A DNA stretch of 64,000 nt from Chitinophaga rhizophila (GTDB lineage: Bacteria > Bacteroidota > Bacteroidia > Chitinophagales > Chitinophagaceae). A model generated the notes under the pieces. That model did not search any database and was not told the DNA's origin. It worked only from the letters and a program-made list of their open reading frames with translations. The position numbers were made by a program, and so were the translations under genes. The stretch is taken from assembly GCF_019492185.1 (NCBI RefSeq), contig NZ_JAICCF010000003.1, forward strand, positions 1-64,000, read 5' to 3'. Below are positions 36,946 through 47,481 of the stretch, piece by piece; position 1 is the first letter of the stretch, and each line of letters begins with the position of its first letter.

Positions 36946-37407
36946 TTACTTAGCTACTTCTCTGATCATTTCTATATGGGGAATATCGTCTTCCAGGTAC
37001 ATTTCGCTACTTTGTTCAAAACCGAGTGAGCTATAGAATTTCTGCAGGTAGAGCTGTGCCCCGATCTTGATAGGTACTTTACCGAAGCGGTCTTCAACTA
37101 CGGCAATGGAGTATTCCATCAGTTTCCTGCCTGAACCATTGCCCCGGACACTTGCAGCTGTTACGACCCGCCCGATAGAGCACATATCAAACTTGATTCC
37201 CGGCCCAAAGATCCTTGTATATGCAACCAGTTCATTATCAAGTTCATCGTCATAGCCCATAATATGTACTGCCAGCTGGTCGGCATTATCCATGTCCTGG
37301 AAGGCGCATTTCTGCTCTACAACAAATATTTCACTGCGTAAACGCAGTAAAGCATATAGCTCCTGAGTAGTCAGTTCTTCAAATGTCTTTGTAACCCACT
37401 TTATCAT
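36946..37407 (-). CDS. elaA: GNAT family N-acetyltransferase ElaA
   Basis: A 153-residue protein that follows the ElaA pattern: TTQELYALLRLRSEIFVVEQKCAFQDMDNADQ, IGRVVTAASVRGNGSGRKLM (acetyl-CoA loop) and LYLQKFYSSLGFEQSSEMYLEDDIPHIEM. The physiological substrate is not known for the family. Confidence 0.92.
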   Translation of the reverse strand: MIKWVTKTFEELTTQELYALLRLRSEIFVVEQKCAFQDMDNADQLAVHIMGYDDELDNELVAYTRIFGPGIKFDMCSIGRVVTAASVRGNGSGRKLMEYSIAVVEDRFGKVPIKIGAQLYLQKFYSSLGFEQSSEMYLEDDIPHIEMIREVAK

Positions 37408-37561
37408 AAGAAGATGTTTTTATTGGTTCCCTGATGCAAGATAATCAATTACTACAGGCAAGAATAACAAGCTTATGGATCGTAAATACTCATAAAACAA
37501 TCTACCCCATTCCCTTAATAAATGATAAATTAGCACGAATTAACGAGAAACAGCACAGATT

Positions 37562-39061
37562 ATGAGTACCCATGCCACGCCATTTCTTTCACTGCAACAT
37601 ATCACTGTTCGTTATCTGGACAAGACGCTATTCACCGGTCTGGACTGGCATATCAAAAAAGGAGAAAACTGGGCGATTACTGGTCCCAGCGGCTCCGGCA
37701 AATCAGCCCTGCTGAGCACCATCGCCGGAAAGTTCAATATCATTAACGGTAGTATTCACCACCATTTTTCAGATACATACCGGCAGGAAAATACAGTCAC
37801 TGATCCATATTTTACCTACCGGGACCTCCTGGCGCTGGTAGGTCACCATCATACATTCAGAAACCGTTCCAATACTACTACCGATTTCTACTACCAGCAG
37901 CGGTTTAACAGTATGGACTCGTCTGATGCGCCAACTGTACGGGAATACCTCTACGGAGACGCCGGCGGCGACCCTGCTAATACACCTATACTGGAGCCTT
38001 TGCACATTCCGGTATTACTGGATAAGGAGCTGATAAAGCTATCAAACGGAGAAACCCGGCGTGTGATGATAGCAAAGTCTTTACTGAAACAGCCGGTATT
38101 GCTGATGCTGGACAATCCGTTCAGCGGGCTGGACGTACAGACCCGGAAGCATTTCGGAAATATGATCAATCAGATCATTGACAATGGTACTACAGTACTG
38201 CTGGTCACATCGCCGTCTGAGGTACCTGAGAATATTACCCATGTACTCACCTTGGAGGATGGCCAGATAACCGGCAGGTATACACGGGAGGAGTACCTGA
38301 AAATACCGCAGCAGGTTACAAGCCGGAGCTGGCAGGTAGACGAGGAGAAGATCAGGGCGATTGTAAGTAATACACCTTCACCATATGATACCATCATCCG
38401 GATGGAGCACATAAAAGTGCAATATGGCGAACATTTGATCCTGGATGATGTTAACTGGTTAGTGAAGCCTAATGAGAAATGGGCCCTGCTGGGACATAAT
38501 GGAGCGGGCAAATCGACCTTGTTGAGCCTGATCAATGGTGACAATCCGCAGGCCTATGCGCAGGAGCTATACCTGTTTGACCGAAAGCGGGGTAGTGGAG
38601 AAAGTATCTGGGATATCAAGCAAAAGATCGGTTTTGTATCACCGGAACTGCACCAATACTTCCAGGCCGGTAACAATTGCCTGCAGGTGGTCGTATCCGG
38701 CTTCTTTGATATTATTGGCAGCAACCGGCAAGGTACTGCAGCACAACAGGCGCATGCCGCAGCCTGGATGGATATACTGGATATAGGCGCTTATGCTGCC
38801 CAGCCATTCAAAAGTGTACCTGAAAGCGTACAGCGACTGACCCTCCTGGCCCGCGCACTGGTGAAAGAACCTCCTCTGCTTATCTTTGATGAACCCTGCC
38901 AGGGGCTGGACCAGCAACAGAAAGAACACTTCAAACATGTAATTGATACACTTTGTAATGTAATGGACCTGACGATGATCTTCGTGACACATTACCAGGA
39001 AGAGATACCCTCAGCCGTGACAAAAGTGTTAAAACTGGAAAGGGGAAGAGCAATACATTAA
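37562..39061 (+). CDS. double-ATPase ABC protein (ModF/PhrA-like)
   Basis: A 499-residue soluble protein with two ABC ATPase domains and no membrane segments. Domain 1: Walker A GPSGSGKSALLS near residue 42, signature LSNGETRRVMIAKSLL, Walker B LLMLDNPFSGLD. Domain 2: Walker A GHNGAGKSTLLS near 318, Walker B LLIFDEPCQGLD. The second signature is degenerate: VPESVQRLTLLARAL in place of LSxGxxR. ModF is the nearest family; its role is uncertain even in E. coli. No transporter permease is adjacent. Confidence 0.85.
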   Translation: MSTHATPFLSLQHITVRYLDKTLFTGLDWHIKKGENWAITGPSGSGKSALLSTIAGKFNIINGSIHHHFSDTYRQENTVTDPYFTYRDLLALVGHHHTFRNRSNTTTDFYYQQRFNSMDSSDAPTVREYLYGDAGGDPANTPILEPLHIPVLLDKELIKLSNGETRRVMIAKSLLKQPVLLMLDNPFSGLDVQTRKHFGNMINQIIDNGTTVLLVTSPSEVPENITHVLTLEDGQITGRYTREEYLKIPQQVTSRSWQVDEEKIRAIVSNTPSPYDTIIRMEHIKVQYGEHLILDDVNWLVKPNEKWALLGHNGAGKSTLLSLINGDNPQAYAQELYLFDRKRGSGESIWDIKQKIGFVSPELHQYFQAGNNCLQVVVSGFFDIIGSNRQGTAAQQAHAAAWMDILDIGAYAAQPFKSVPESVQRLTLLARALVKEPPLLIFDEPCQGLDQQQKEHFKHVIDTLCNVMDLTMIFVTHYQEEIPSAVTKVLKLERGRAIH

Positions 39062-39069
39062 ATCAATAA

Positions 39070-39077
39070 TACATTTG
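39070..39077 (+). promoter_or_regulatory. -7 element (TACATTTG) of the alpha-2-macroglobulin gene
   Basis: An exact TAnnTTTG match 35 bp upstream of the start codon at 39112. Confidence 0.5.
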
Positions 39078-39111
39078 TTTACCTTTATATCTTAAACAGC
39101 ATTTACACCTC

Positions 39112-42100
39112 ATGGTTCCCAAAACACGATTGGCGGTCGTCACCGCCTTTGCTGTATGCCTGTTAATCTCTTGCATCACAGCCTGTAGGAATACAAAGAA
39201 AGTCATGAACCCTGCATTGGCCAAATACATTGAAGCCTATACCGCCGGTGTTATTTCCAGACAAAGTACCATCAGGGTACAACTAGCTAATAATGTGAAC
39301 GTTACCCACACGCAAAATGAGCCTGTGGAAGAAGAAATTTTCAGTTTCAGCCCGAGCATAAAAGGGAAGGCATACTGGGTGGATGCAACCACCATCGAGT
39401 TTAGACCAGATGCTAACCTGCAGCCAGGCAAAACTTACTCAGCCACCTTTAAGCTGGGAAAAGTCATGAAGGTCGAAAAAGACCTGAAAACGTTTGACTT
39501 TGAATTTAAGGTAATCAAACCGTCCTACGCCATTGAGGACTACGGACTGAAGGCGGCCAACAGCAGCACCCTTAACAAGATGACTTTCTCCGGCGCTATC
39601 TCTACTGCAGATACAGAAGATCCGCAGCAGATCGAAAAAGTGGTTACAGCCACTTACCAGGGGAAAAAGGTGCCTGTCACCTGGCAGCACAATGCCGGCG
39701 ACAAGATATCCACTTTCACCATAGAGAACCTGCTGCGTGCAGAGAAAGGTCAGGGGGCCCGCCCGCTGGAAATATCCTGGGACGGAAAATCGATCAATGT
39801 AGATAATGTATCCGGTAAAAAGACCGTAGAAGTTCCTGCAATCAATGACTTCAAAGTACTGGACGTACGTGCAGAAGCAGACGAAGAACAATACATCCTT
39901 GTACAGTTCTCAGATCCTGTCAGCGTGGCCCAGTCCCTGGAAGGACTGATCGGCGTAAGTGGAGTCAGCGACCTGCGCTACTCTATAGATGGCAGCGAAG
40001 TGAAAGTATTTTCGCCCGCAAGACTGGAAGGTAACTATACCGTAGTGGTAAATGAAGGCGTACTGAATGTGGCAGATGCAAAACTTGAGCAGAGCTTTTC
40101 TGCGAATGTCGTGTTTGAAAACACACAGCCTTCTGTCAGTATTCCCGGCAAAGGAGTGATTCTGCCGCAAAGCAATAAACTGGTGATGCCGTTTGAAGCT
40201 GTTAATCTCAGCGCCGTAGACGTAACCATCATTAAGATATATGAGAACAATATCCCGCAATATCTTCAGCAGAACTCCCTGGATGGTAACCAGGAGCTAC
40301 GCCGTGTAGGTAGGCCGGTAGTAGAAAAGACGATCAGGCTGGATGCAGATAAATCTGTGAACCTGCACAAGCGTAACCGGTTCTTCCTGGATATGGAAAA
40401 GCTGTTGCGTACAGAGCCTGGCGCTATCTACCGCGTAACCATCGGCTTCCGTAAATCTTACTCCCTCTTAGGCTGTTCATCTGCTGAAACCACTTCAGGT
40501 GAGGGTGAAAGCGACGAAAGCGAGGAAGATTATTACGGCGGCTACTATGGCAATGACAAGATCGATGAAGATGATGACTTCTGGCGTCGATATGATAGCT
40601 ACTATCCTTACGGATATTCATGGGAGCAACGTGGTAATCCATGTGCACACTCCTACTATAATAAAGACAAATGGGCGTCCCGCAATATATTCTCCTCCAA
40701 TATCGGTCTGACCGTTAAAAGAGGAAATGACAACAGCATGCTGGTAGCGGTAACCGATATCCGGGATACCAAACCGATGATCGGGGTGGAGCTGGAACTG
40801 CTGGACTACCAGAACCAGGTCATATTCAAAACTAAAAGCGATGGTGATGGTCTGGCTACTTTCGATCTGAAACGTAAGCCTTACCTGCTGATTGCGAAAA
40901 AAGATGATGAAAGAGGCTACCTGAAACTGGATGATGGAAGCTCTCTGCCCTTGGGCCGCTTTGATGTGAAGGGAGAAGAAGTACAAAGCGGAATCAAAGG
41001 ATTCCTGTATGGAGAACGTGGCGTATGGCGTCCCGGGGATACCCTGTTCCTTTCTTTCATACTGGAAGACAAACAAAAGAAGCTGCCGGAAAACCACCCG
41101 GTAACACTGGAACTGTATAACCCGAAAGGTCAGTTGTACAGGCAGCTGAACGCTTTACAGTCAGTGAACGGCTTCTACCGCTTTACTACTGCTACCAATC
41201 CGGACGATCCTACGGGTAGCTGGATGGCGAAGGTTAAAGTGGGCGGCGCTGTATTTACCAAGAATCTGCGCATTGAAACAGTAAAACCTAACAGGTTAAA
41301 AATAGACCTGAACTTTGGTAAGAATACGACACTTTCCAAAGCAGATGCAACGGAAGGCACGCTGAATGCACGCTGGCTGTTTGGTGCTACTGCCCAGAAC
41401 CTGCGTGCAAAAGTAGACGTATCGTTGTCTCAGCAGACTACCGCATTTAAGGCATTCCCGAACTACCGCTTCGACGACCCTATTACCCGGTTTGAAGCGG
41501 AAAGCAAAACCATTTTTGAGAGCAGCCTGAATGAGAATGGTACTGCTCCGGTGAAGGTAAACCTGCCACTAGGTAAACTTGCTCCCGGACAGCTGAAAGC
41601 CAGCTTTGAGATCAAAGTATTTGAGCCAGGTGGCGATTTTAGTATAGATCACTTCTCCATGCCTTATAATCCTTTCGCTACTTATGCCGGTATCAGTGTA
41701 CCACAAGGCGATCGTATGACGGGCATGCTGCTGACAGACAAGCCGCATCAGATCAGTATAGTGAATGTAGATGAAAACGGCCGTTTACTGAGCGGTAACC
41801 AGGAAGTACAGGTAGAATTATACAAAGTACGCTGGCGCTGGTGGTGGGATGAAAACAGTGAGAATGAGTTCAGCAACTTCACACAGGATAACTATAACCA
41901 GCTGCTGAAGAAAGAGACCATGACATTACATGGCGGTAAAGGCTCCTGGAATATTCAGATCAATTATCCTGACTGGGGACGTTACCTGGTGCGTGTAAAA
42001 GACCTGCAAAGCGGGCATACCACCGGACAAACAATCTATATTGACTGGCCGGGATGGGCTGAGAGGGTACAGAAGGAAAACCCGTCTGAGGCTTCCATGC

Positions 42101-44706
42101 TGGTATTCACCTCTGACAAGACGCAGTATAATGTTGGCGACGATATTACCCTGACCATCCCAAGCAGTGAAGGCGGCCGTGGGCTGGTAAGCATAGAAAG
42201 CGGCAGCAAAGTGCTGAAGACATTCTGGATTGATACTGATAAAGGACAAACTACCTATAAGTTCAAGGCAGAAAAGGAAATGGCTCCAAACATCTATGTC
42301 AATGTAAGCCTGCTGCAGAAACATGCCCAGACTGTCAATGACCTGCCTATCCGTATGTATGGGGTAATACCTATCACTATCAATGATGCCAATACTGTAC
42401 TGAAACCAGTCATCAGCATGCCTGATAAACTGGAACCGGAACAGAATGCCAGTATCACAGTATCTGAAGCTAATGGTAAATCCATGACCTACACTATTGC
42501 ACTGGTAGATGAAGGACTATTGGATCTGACACGCTTTAAAACACCTGATCCGCATGGCGTGTTCTATGCCCGTGAAGCACTGGGTGTAAAGACATGGGAC
42601 CTGTTTGACTATGTAATAGGTGCATGGGGTGGCGATATGGAACGTATCCTGAGTATTGGCGGTGACGAAGGCATTAACAAGAATGCAGGTACTGCAAAAG
42701 CAAACCGCTTCAAGCCTGTTGTTATATTCATGGGGCCATTCACTACCAAAGGCGGTAAGACAACCCACAACTTCAAGCTGCCTCCATATGTAGGTGCTGT
42801 AAAAGCAATGGTTGTAGCCGGCCAGGACGGTGCTTACGGCGCTGCTGAAAAAGTAGTAGCGGTAAAGAAACCACTGATGCTGCTAACCACCTTACCTCGT
42901 GTGCTAGGCCCTTCAGAAACTATCCAGCTGCCGGTAACAGTATTCGGCATGGAAAACAATATCCGTTCTGCCAAAGTAACACTGGCTACCAGCCCGCTGC
43001 TGGAAGTGGTAGGCGAGCGTACCAAAACTGTCACTTTCACTCAGCCGGGTGAACAACTGGTATACTTTGATGTACGTGTAAAACCGCAGGTTGGTGTTGC
43101 CAAAGTGAAGGTAACTGCTACCAGCGGAGCAGCAAAAGCAGAAGAAGAAACTGAACTCGAAGTACGTAACCCTAATCCGGTAATTACAACGGTACAGGAA
43201 TCTACCCTGCAGGCAGGTCAAAGCTGGAGCGCCGCCTACAAACCTGCTGGTATGGCAGGCACAAATACCGGTGTACTGGAAGTATCCACAATACCGGCAT
43301 TGAACCTGGCAAAACGCCTTAACTACCTCATACAATATCCGCATGGATGTGTAGAACAAACTACTTCGGGCGTATTCCCACAACTGGCGCTGAACCAGCT
43401 GATGGATCTGAAGCAGCAGGAACTGGCCAATATTGACCGGAATATAAAAGCCGGTATAGCCAGACTGAAAGGCTTCCAGACTTCAGACGGTGGTCTGGGC
43501 TACTGGCCGGGTGCTGCCCAGGCAGATGAGTGGGGTACTAACTACGCTGGTCACTTCCTGCTGGAAGCTCAGGCGAAAGGCTATGAACTACCGGCCAGCA
43601 TGCTGGACCAATGGAAGAAATACCAGCGTAACAAAGCAGGAGCGTGGGCACCATCCACTACTAACTTCTATGGTGGAGATCTCACTCAGGCTTACCGCCT
43701 CTACCTGCTGGCACTGGCAAAAGTTCCTGAACTGGGAGCTATGAACCGCCTAAAGGAGTTCAAATACCTTTCCAACGAAGCGAAATGGAGACTGGCCGCC
43801 GCCTATAAACTGTCAGGACAACCGGAACTGGCTAACAGCCTGGTTAAAAACCTGCCTGTTGATGTAAAACCATACAATCAGCTGGGCGGTACCTTCGGCT
43901 CTGATCTGCGTGATAAAGCCATGATACTGGAAACACTGACCATACTTGGACAGCGGAACCGGGCCAACGAGCTGCTGCGCGAAATAGCAGCCAACCTGGA
44001 ACAGGACAGCTGGTACAGTACGCAAACCACTGCTTATGCATTGATCGCTGTCGCTAAATATTGCGGCGTGAACAGCAGCGGGAACAAGATGTCGCTCTCT
44101 TATACTATCAATGGTAGCAGTAATACCATCAATGGCTCTTCTTATGTAACACAGATACCTGTAACTGTTAATACCGCAGAAGGTAATGTGAGCATCCAGA
44201 ACAAAGGCCAGAACGTACTGTATACCCGCCTTATCCTGCAGGGACGTCCTGAAGCAGGGCAGGAGCCTGATGTGCCTAACAACGCCGACGTATTGGATAT
44301 ACAGGTGAAATACAGCACCCGCGACGGTAAAGTACTGGATCCTGCTTCACTGCGCCAGGGCGCTGACTTCATGGCAACTGTCACTATCCGCAACCCGGGT
44401 AAACGTGGTTACTACGAACAGATGGCGCTGACGCAGATATTCCCGAGCGGCTGGGAAATCATCAATACCCGCCTGATGGAGAATGACAGCACTTTCCGCT
44501 CCTCTCCATATACCTACAAAGACATCCGTGATGACAGGGTATATACCTACTTCAATATCGAAGAGAATAAAACCCGTACTTACAATGTCCTGCTGAACGC
44601 TGCGTACCTCGGTCGATACTACCTGCCGGCAGTATCCTGTGAAGCAATGTATGACAATACCATACATGCATTCCTGCCAGGTAAGTGGATAGAAGTGGTG
44701 AAATAA
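39112..44706 (+). CDS. bacterial alpha-2-macroglobulin family lipoprotein
   Basis: A very large (1864 aa) lipoprotein (Cys25 in CITACRN) with the MG-domain series of bacterial alpha-2-macroglobulins. MG2-like GVWRPGDTLFLSFILEDKQ is near residue 640. A bait-like region follows, then YGGYYGND-type low complexity at residues ~463-520, and the A2M domain GPFTTKGGKTTHNFKLPPYVGAVKAMV. The thioester motif is intact in YPHGCVEQTTSG near residue 1413. It should trap or inhibit proteases in the periplasm. The pbpC gene follows on the same strand after 370 bp, the classic pairing in which A2M guards a cell wall exposed during repair by PBP1C. Confidence 0.95.
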   Translation: MVPKTRLAVVTAFAVCLLISCITACRNTKKVMNPALAKYIEAYTAGVISRQSTIRVQLANNVNVTHTQNEPVEEEIFSFSPSIKGKAYWVDATTIEFRPDANLQPGKTYSATFKLGKVMKVEKDLKTFDFEFKVIKPSYAIEDYGLKAANSSTLNKMTFSGAISTADTEDPQQIEKVVTATYQGKKVPVTWQHNAGDKISTFTIENLLRAEKGQGARPLEISWDGKSINVDNVSGKKTVEVPAINDFKVLDVRAEADEEQYILVQFSDPVSVAQSLEGLIGVSGVSDLRYSIDGSEVKVFSPARLEGNYTVVVNEGVLNVADAKLEQSFSANVVFENTQPSVSIPGKGVILPQSNKLVMPFEAVNLSAVDVTIIKIYENNIPQYLQQNSLDGNQELRRVGRPVVEKTIRLDADKSVNLHKRNRFFLDMEKLLRTEPGAIYRVTIGFRKSYSLLGCSSAETTSGEGESDESEEDYYGGYYGNDKIDEDDDFWRRYDSYYPYGYSWEQRGNPCAHSYYNKDKWASRNIFSSNIGLTVKRGNDNSMLVAVTDIRDTKPMIGVELELLDYQNQVIFKTKSDGDGLATFDLKRKPYLLIAKKDDERGYLKLDDGSSLPLGRFDVKGEEVQSGIKGFLYGERGVWRPGDTLFLSFILEDKQKKLPENHPVTLELYNPKGQLYRQLNALQSVNGFYRFTTATNPDDPTGSWMAKVKVGGAVFTKNLRIETVKPNRLKIDLNFGKNTTLSKADATEGTLNARWLFGATAQNLRAKVDVSLSQQTTAFKAFPNYRFDDPITRFEAESKTIFESSLNENGTAPVKVNLPLGKLAPGQLKASFEIKVFEPGGDFSIDHFSMPYNPFATYAGISVPQGDRMTGMLLTDKPHQISIVNVDENGRLLSGNQEVQVELYKVRWRWWWDENSENEFSNFTQDNYNQLLKKETMTLHGGKGSWNIQINYPDWGRYLVRVKDLQSGHTTGQTIYIDWPGWAERVQKENPSEASMLVFTSDKTQYNVGDDITLTIPSSEGGRGLVSIESGSKVLKTFWIDTDKGQTTYKFKAEKEMAPNIYVNVSLLQKHAQTVNDLPIRMYGVIPITINDANTVLKPVISMPDKLEPEQNASITVSEANGKSMTYTIALVDEGLLDLTRFKTPDPHGVFYAREALGVKTWDLFDYVIGAWGGDMERILSIGGDEGINKNAGTAKANRFKPVVIFMGPFTTKGGKTTHNFKLPPYVGAVKAMVVAGQDGAYGAAEKVVAVKKPLMLLTTLPRVLGPSETIQLPVTVFGMENNIRSAKVTLATSPLLEVVGERTKTVTFTQPGEQLVYFDVRVKPQVGVAKVKVTATSGAAKAEEETELEVRNPNPVITTVQESTLQAGQSWSAAYKPAGMAGTNTGVLEVSTIPALNLAKRLNYLIQYPHGCVEQTTSGVFPQLALNQLMDLKQQELANIDRNIKAGIARLKGFQTSDGGLGYWPGAAQADEWGTNYAGHFLLEAQAKGYELPASMLDQWKKYQRNKAGAWAPSTTNFYGGDLTQAYRLYLLALAKVPELGAMNRLKEFKYLSNEAKWRLAAAYKLSGQPELANSLVKNLPVDVKPYNQLGGTFGSDLRDKAMILETLTILGQRNRANELLREIAANLEQDSWYSTQTTAYALIAVAKYCGVNSSGNKMSLSYTINGSSNTINGSSYVTQIPVTVNTAEGNVSIQNKGQNVLYTRLILQGRPEAGQEPDVPNNADVLDIQVKYSTRDGKVLDPASLRQGADFMATVTIRNPGKRGYYEQMALTQIFPSGWEIINTRLMENDSTFRSSPYTYKDIRDDRVYTYFNIEENKTRTYNVLLNAAYLGRYYLPAVSCEAMYDNTIHAFLPGKWIEVVK

Positions 44707-44740
44707 TACCAATGAACTACTGCTTTAATTAGCATATAAC

Positions 44741-44780
44741 AGAAGGGCGTTTCAGGAGATGAAACGCCCTTCTTCTTTTC
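44741..44780 (+). terminator. terminator between A2M and pbpC
   Basis: A perfect 13-bp stem (AGAAGGGCGTTTC pairing with GAAACGCCCTTCT, 7-nt loop) followed by TCTTTT. It lies 35 bp after the A2M stop, so pbpC has its own promoter or relies on read-through. Confidence 0.85.
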
Positions 44781-45076
44781 CAGTAAATACCTAAGCCCCC
44801 ACCCATTACGATTCGGTAATGCATATAACGGCCATTCCAAAAGGTAGCACTACCTCTGCCTGACTACGCAAACCATATTAATGGCCTGATGCCGGAAGGT
44901 ATGGCAAGACCTGGTCAGCCTCCTGAGATAACTATAGCATCGTCAGTTGCGGCAATTAGTTACTGGCAAAGCACACATACTGGTTACCAGTAATAGCCTG
45001 AATAGACCGCAGAAAAACAGTCACAGCCTTACACGTATTTCCCTATTCCTAATCCCTAATTGCTTAATTTCGCGCT
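44781..45076. other. intergenic region upstream of pbpC
   Basis: About 300 bp after the A2M terminator, presumably with the pbpC promoter. I see no exact TAnnTTTG element; TAATTTCG at 45064 is one base off the -7 consensus and 13 bp before the ATG. Confidence 0.35.
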
Positions 45077-47470
45077 ATGTCTGCATGGCTCCTGAAACGT
45101 AAATGGTGGCTTATCGCCGCAACTATCCTATTGATTCTCTACATCTGCTGTATTCCCTCCCGTCTTTTTACCACACCTACTTCCTTTGTGATCGAAGACA
45201 GTAACGGCGAGTTACTGAGTGCAACAATTGCCACCGACGGACAATGGCGTTTCCCTATAGATAAACAGGTACCTGAAAAGTTTGCCGCCTGCATCGTGGC
45301 ATATGAAGATAAACGCTTCTACAGGCACTGGGGAGTGGATGTGCTGGCACTGGGACGCGCTATTAAGCAGAACATGAGTAGCAGGAAAGTAGTCAGTGGT
45401 GGTAGTACACTAACCATGCAGGTCATCAGGCTATCCCGCAACAAGCAACGAACTATCCTGCAAAAGCTGATTGAAGCAGTGATGGCTACAAGGCTCGAAT
45501 TTTCCTATTCAAAGAAGGGAATACTATCATTATATGCCGGCAATGCTCCTTTCGGAGGGAATGTGGTAGGGCTGGAAGCTGCTTCCTGGAGATACTACGG
45601 GCGTAGCGCCACACAGTTATCCTGGGGGGAAACAGCGGCGCTGGCAGTATTGCCTAACAGTCCGGCGTTAGTACACCCCGGCCGTAACCGGCAAACACTG
45701 CTGCGTAAGCGTAATCAGTTACTGGAAAGGCTGTGGCATAATGAAACGATAGACAGTGTGACCTGTCAGCTGGCCATGCTGGAACCGCTACCTGATCAGC
45801 CGAAAGCATTACCCCAGGATGCACCGCATCTGCTGGACAGGTTCAGGAAGGACTATCCCGCCCAGCGGGCAAAAGACAAGCAGGCTGTCACCCGTATCAA
45901 AACGACCCTGGATGCTTCTTTGCAGAGAAACGTGAGCAGTATTATAGAACGTTATCACGCTATTTACAAAGCAAACGGCATTAACAATGCCGCTGCCCTG
46001 GTACTGGATGTGGAAACAGGTGATGCACTGGCATATGTGGGCAATGTATATCATCCGGAAGACCCGGAGACAGAGAGTCATGTGGATATTATCCAGGCAC
46101 CCCGCAGTCCGGGCAGCACGCTCAAACCTATACTTTATGCTGCTATGCTGGCCGATGGTATGATACTGCCTAACGCCCTTGTGGCAGATATTCCTACGCA
46201 GATAGCAGGTTATACGCCGCAGAACTTTGACCTGGGTTATGACGGAGCTGTACCTGCCAACAAAGCACTGGCGCGCTCACTGAACATACCGGCCGTAAGG
46301 ATGCTGCAACAGTACCGCTATGAACGGCTGCATGCGCTGCTGAAGAAACTGGGCATTACTACACTGAACAGGCCACCAGATCACTACGGCCTGTCTCTGA
46401 TACTGGGAGGAGGAGAATCCACCCTGTGGGAAATGTCGGGGATGTACGCCAGTCTGGCGCGCACGCTGCTACATATGGAGCAATATGATGGCAAATACGA
46501 TGCGGACGATATCCATGCACCTAACTACAAACAAGGTATTAAACGGGTATCTAAATATGCGCCTGCTGCTACCGGGGTACTGGATGCCGGTGCCATCTGG
46601 TATACCTTTCAGGCAATGGAGGAAGTGATGCGACCGGGAGAGGAGCTGCTATGGCAGCAGTTTTCTTCGTCACAGCGGGTGGCCTGGAAGACGGGTACCA
46701 GCTTTGGCTTCAGAGACGGATGGGCGATAGGCGTAACGCCGCAATATGTAGTAGGCGTATGGGTAGGTAATGCTGACGGTGAAGGCAGGCCAGGACTGAT
46801 TGGGGTATCTACTGCCGCTCCTGTGATGTTTGATATATTCCGGCTGTTACATACCGGCAACTGGTTCACTACACCCTATGATAAACTGACCAAGATCGAA
46901 GTGTGCAGACAAAGCGGCTACAGAGCCAGTGAGCTTTGTCCGGAGAAAGACTCTATTGCCGTGCCTTTGGGTGGTCTGCGCTCCGGCTTATGTCCGTATC
47001 ACCAGCTGGTACACCTGGACCATACCGGTCAGTGGCGGGTAACGGCTGACTGTGAACCGCCTTCGCAGATGCAGCATGTACCCTGGTTTATTTTACCGCC
47101 GGCGATGGAATTTTATTATCGCACCAGGCATAATTACCAGGCGTTACCACCTTATAAACAAGCGTGCCTGGCCACGCTCAGTCAGGAAAAGCCACCTATG
47201 GAGGTCATCTATCCACGGCCTAATACCCGCATTTATGTACCCATAGAAATTGACGGAAAACCCGGCGAAGCAGTATTTACGGCTACGCACCGGAATACCG
47301 CCGAAAAGATCTATTGGCACATGGATGACCACTACCTGGGAGAGACGCAGGAGTTCCATCAGATGGCATTACATCCACCGGCAGGCAAACATGTACTGAC
47401 CCTGGTGGATGAGCAGGGCGTGCAGGTACACGTAGCGTTTGAGATACTGGCCAAGAAGGGCGAAGACTGA
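45077..47470 (+). CDS. pbpC: penicillin-binding protein 1C (transglycosylase/transpeptidase)
   Basis: A 797-residue bifunctional PBP with one N-terminal membrane helix (residues ~11-28). The GT51 glycosyltransferase domain has YEDKRFYRHWGVD, GGSTLTMQVIRL and APFGGNVVGLEAASWRYYG. The transpeptidase domain has SxxK in SPGSTLKP near residue 349, SLN in LARSLNIPA and KTGTS in WKTGTSFGF. The C-terminal PBP1C-specific domain (~residues 620-797) is present. Length and order match PBP1C. It partners the alpha-2-macroglobulin encoded upstream. Confidence 0.97.
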   Translation: MSAWLLKRKWWLIAATILLILYICCIPSRLFTTPTSFVIEDSNGELLSATIATDGQWRFPIDKQVPEKFAACIVAYEDKRFYRHWGVDVLALGRAIKQNMSSRKVVSGGSTLTMQVIRLSRNKQRTILQKLIEAVMATRLEFSYSKKGILSLYAGNAPFGGNVVGLEAASWRYYGRSATQLSWGETAALAVLPNSPALVHPGRNRQTLLRKRNQLLERLWHNETIDSVTCQLAMLEPLPDQPKALPQDAPHLLDRFRKDYPAQRAKDKQAVTRIKTTLDASLQRNVSSIIERYHAIYKANGINNAAALVLDVETGDALAYVGNVYHPEDPETESHVDIIQAPRSPGSTLKPILYAAMLADGMILPNALVADIPTQIAGYTPQNFDLGYDGAVPANKALARSLNIPAVRMLQQYRYERLHALLKKLGITTLNRPPDHYGLSLILGGGESTLWEMSGMYASLARTLLHMEQYDGKYDADDIHAPNYKQGIKRVSKYAPAATGVLDAGAIWYTFQAMEEVMRPGEELLWQQFSSSQRVAWKTGTSFGFRDGWAIGVTPQYVVGVWVGNADGEGRPGLIGVSTAAPVMFDIFRLLHTGNWFTTPYDKLTKIEVCRQSGYRASELCPEKDSIAVPLGGLRSGLCPYHQLVHLDHTGQWRVTADCEPPSQMQHVPWFILPPAMEFYYRTRHNYQALPPYKQACLATLSQEKPPMEVIYPRPNTRIYVPIEIDGKPGEAVFTATHRNTAEKIYWHMDDHYLGETQEFHQMALHPPAGKHVLTLVDEQGVQVHVAFEILAKKGED

Positions 47471-47481
47471 TACAGTCACTA

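Noticed and set aside
39112..47470. A2M and pbpC pair as a novel system
   Set aside because: This pairing is well known in bacteria (as in E. coli yfhM/pbpC); only the insertion in the A2M seems unusual.
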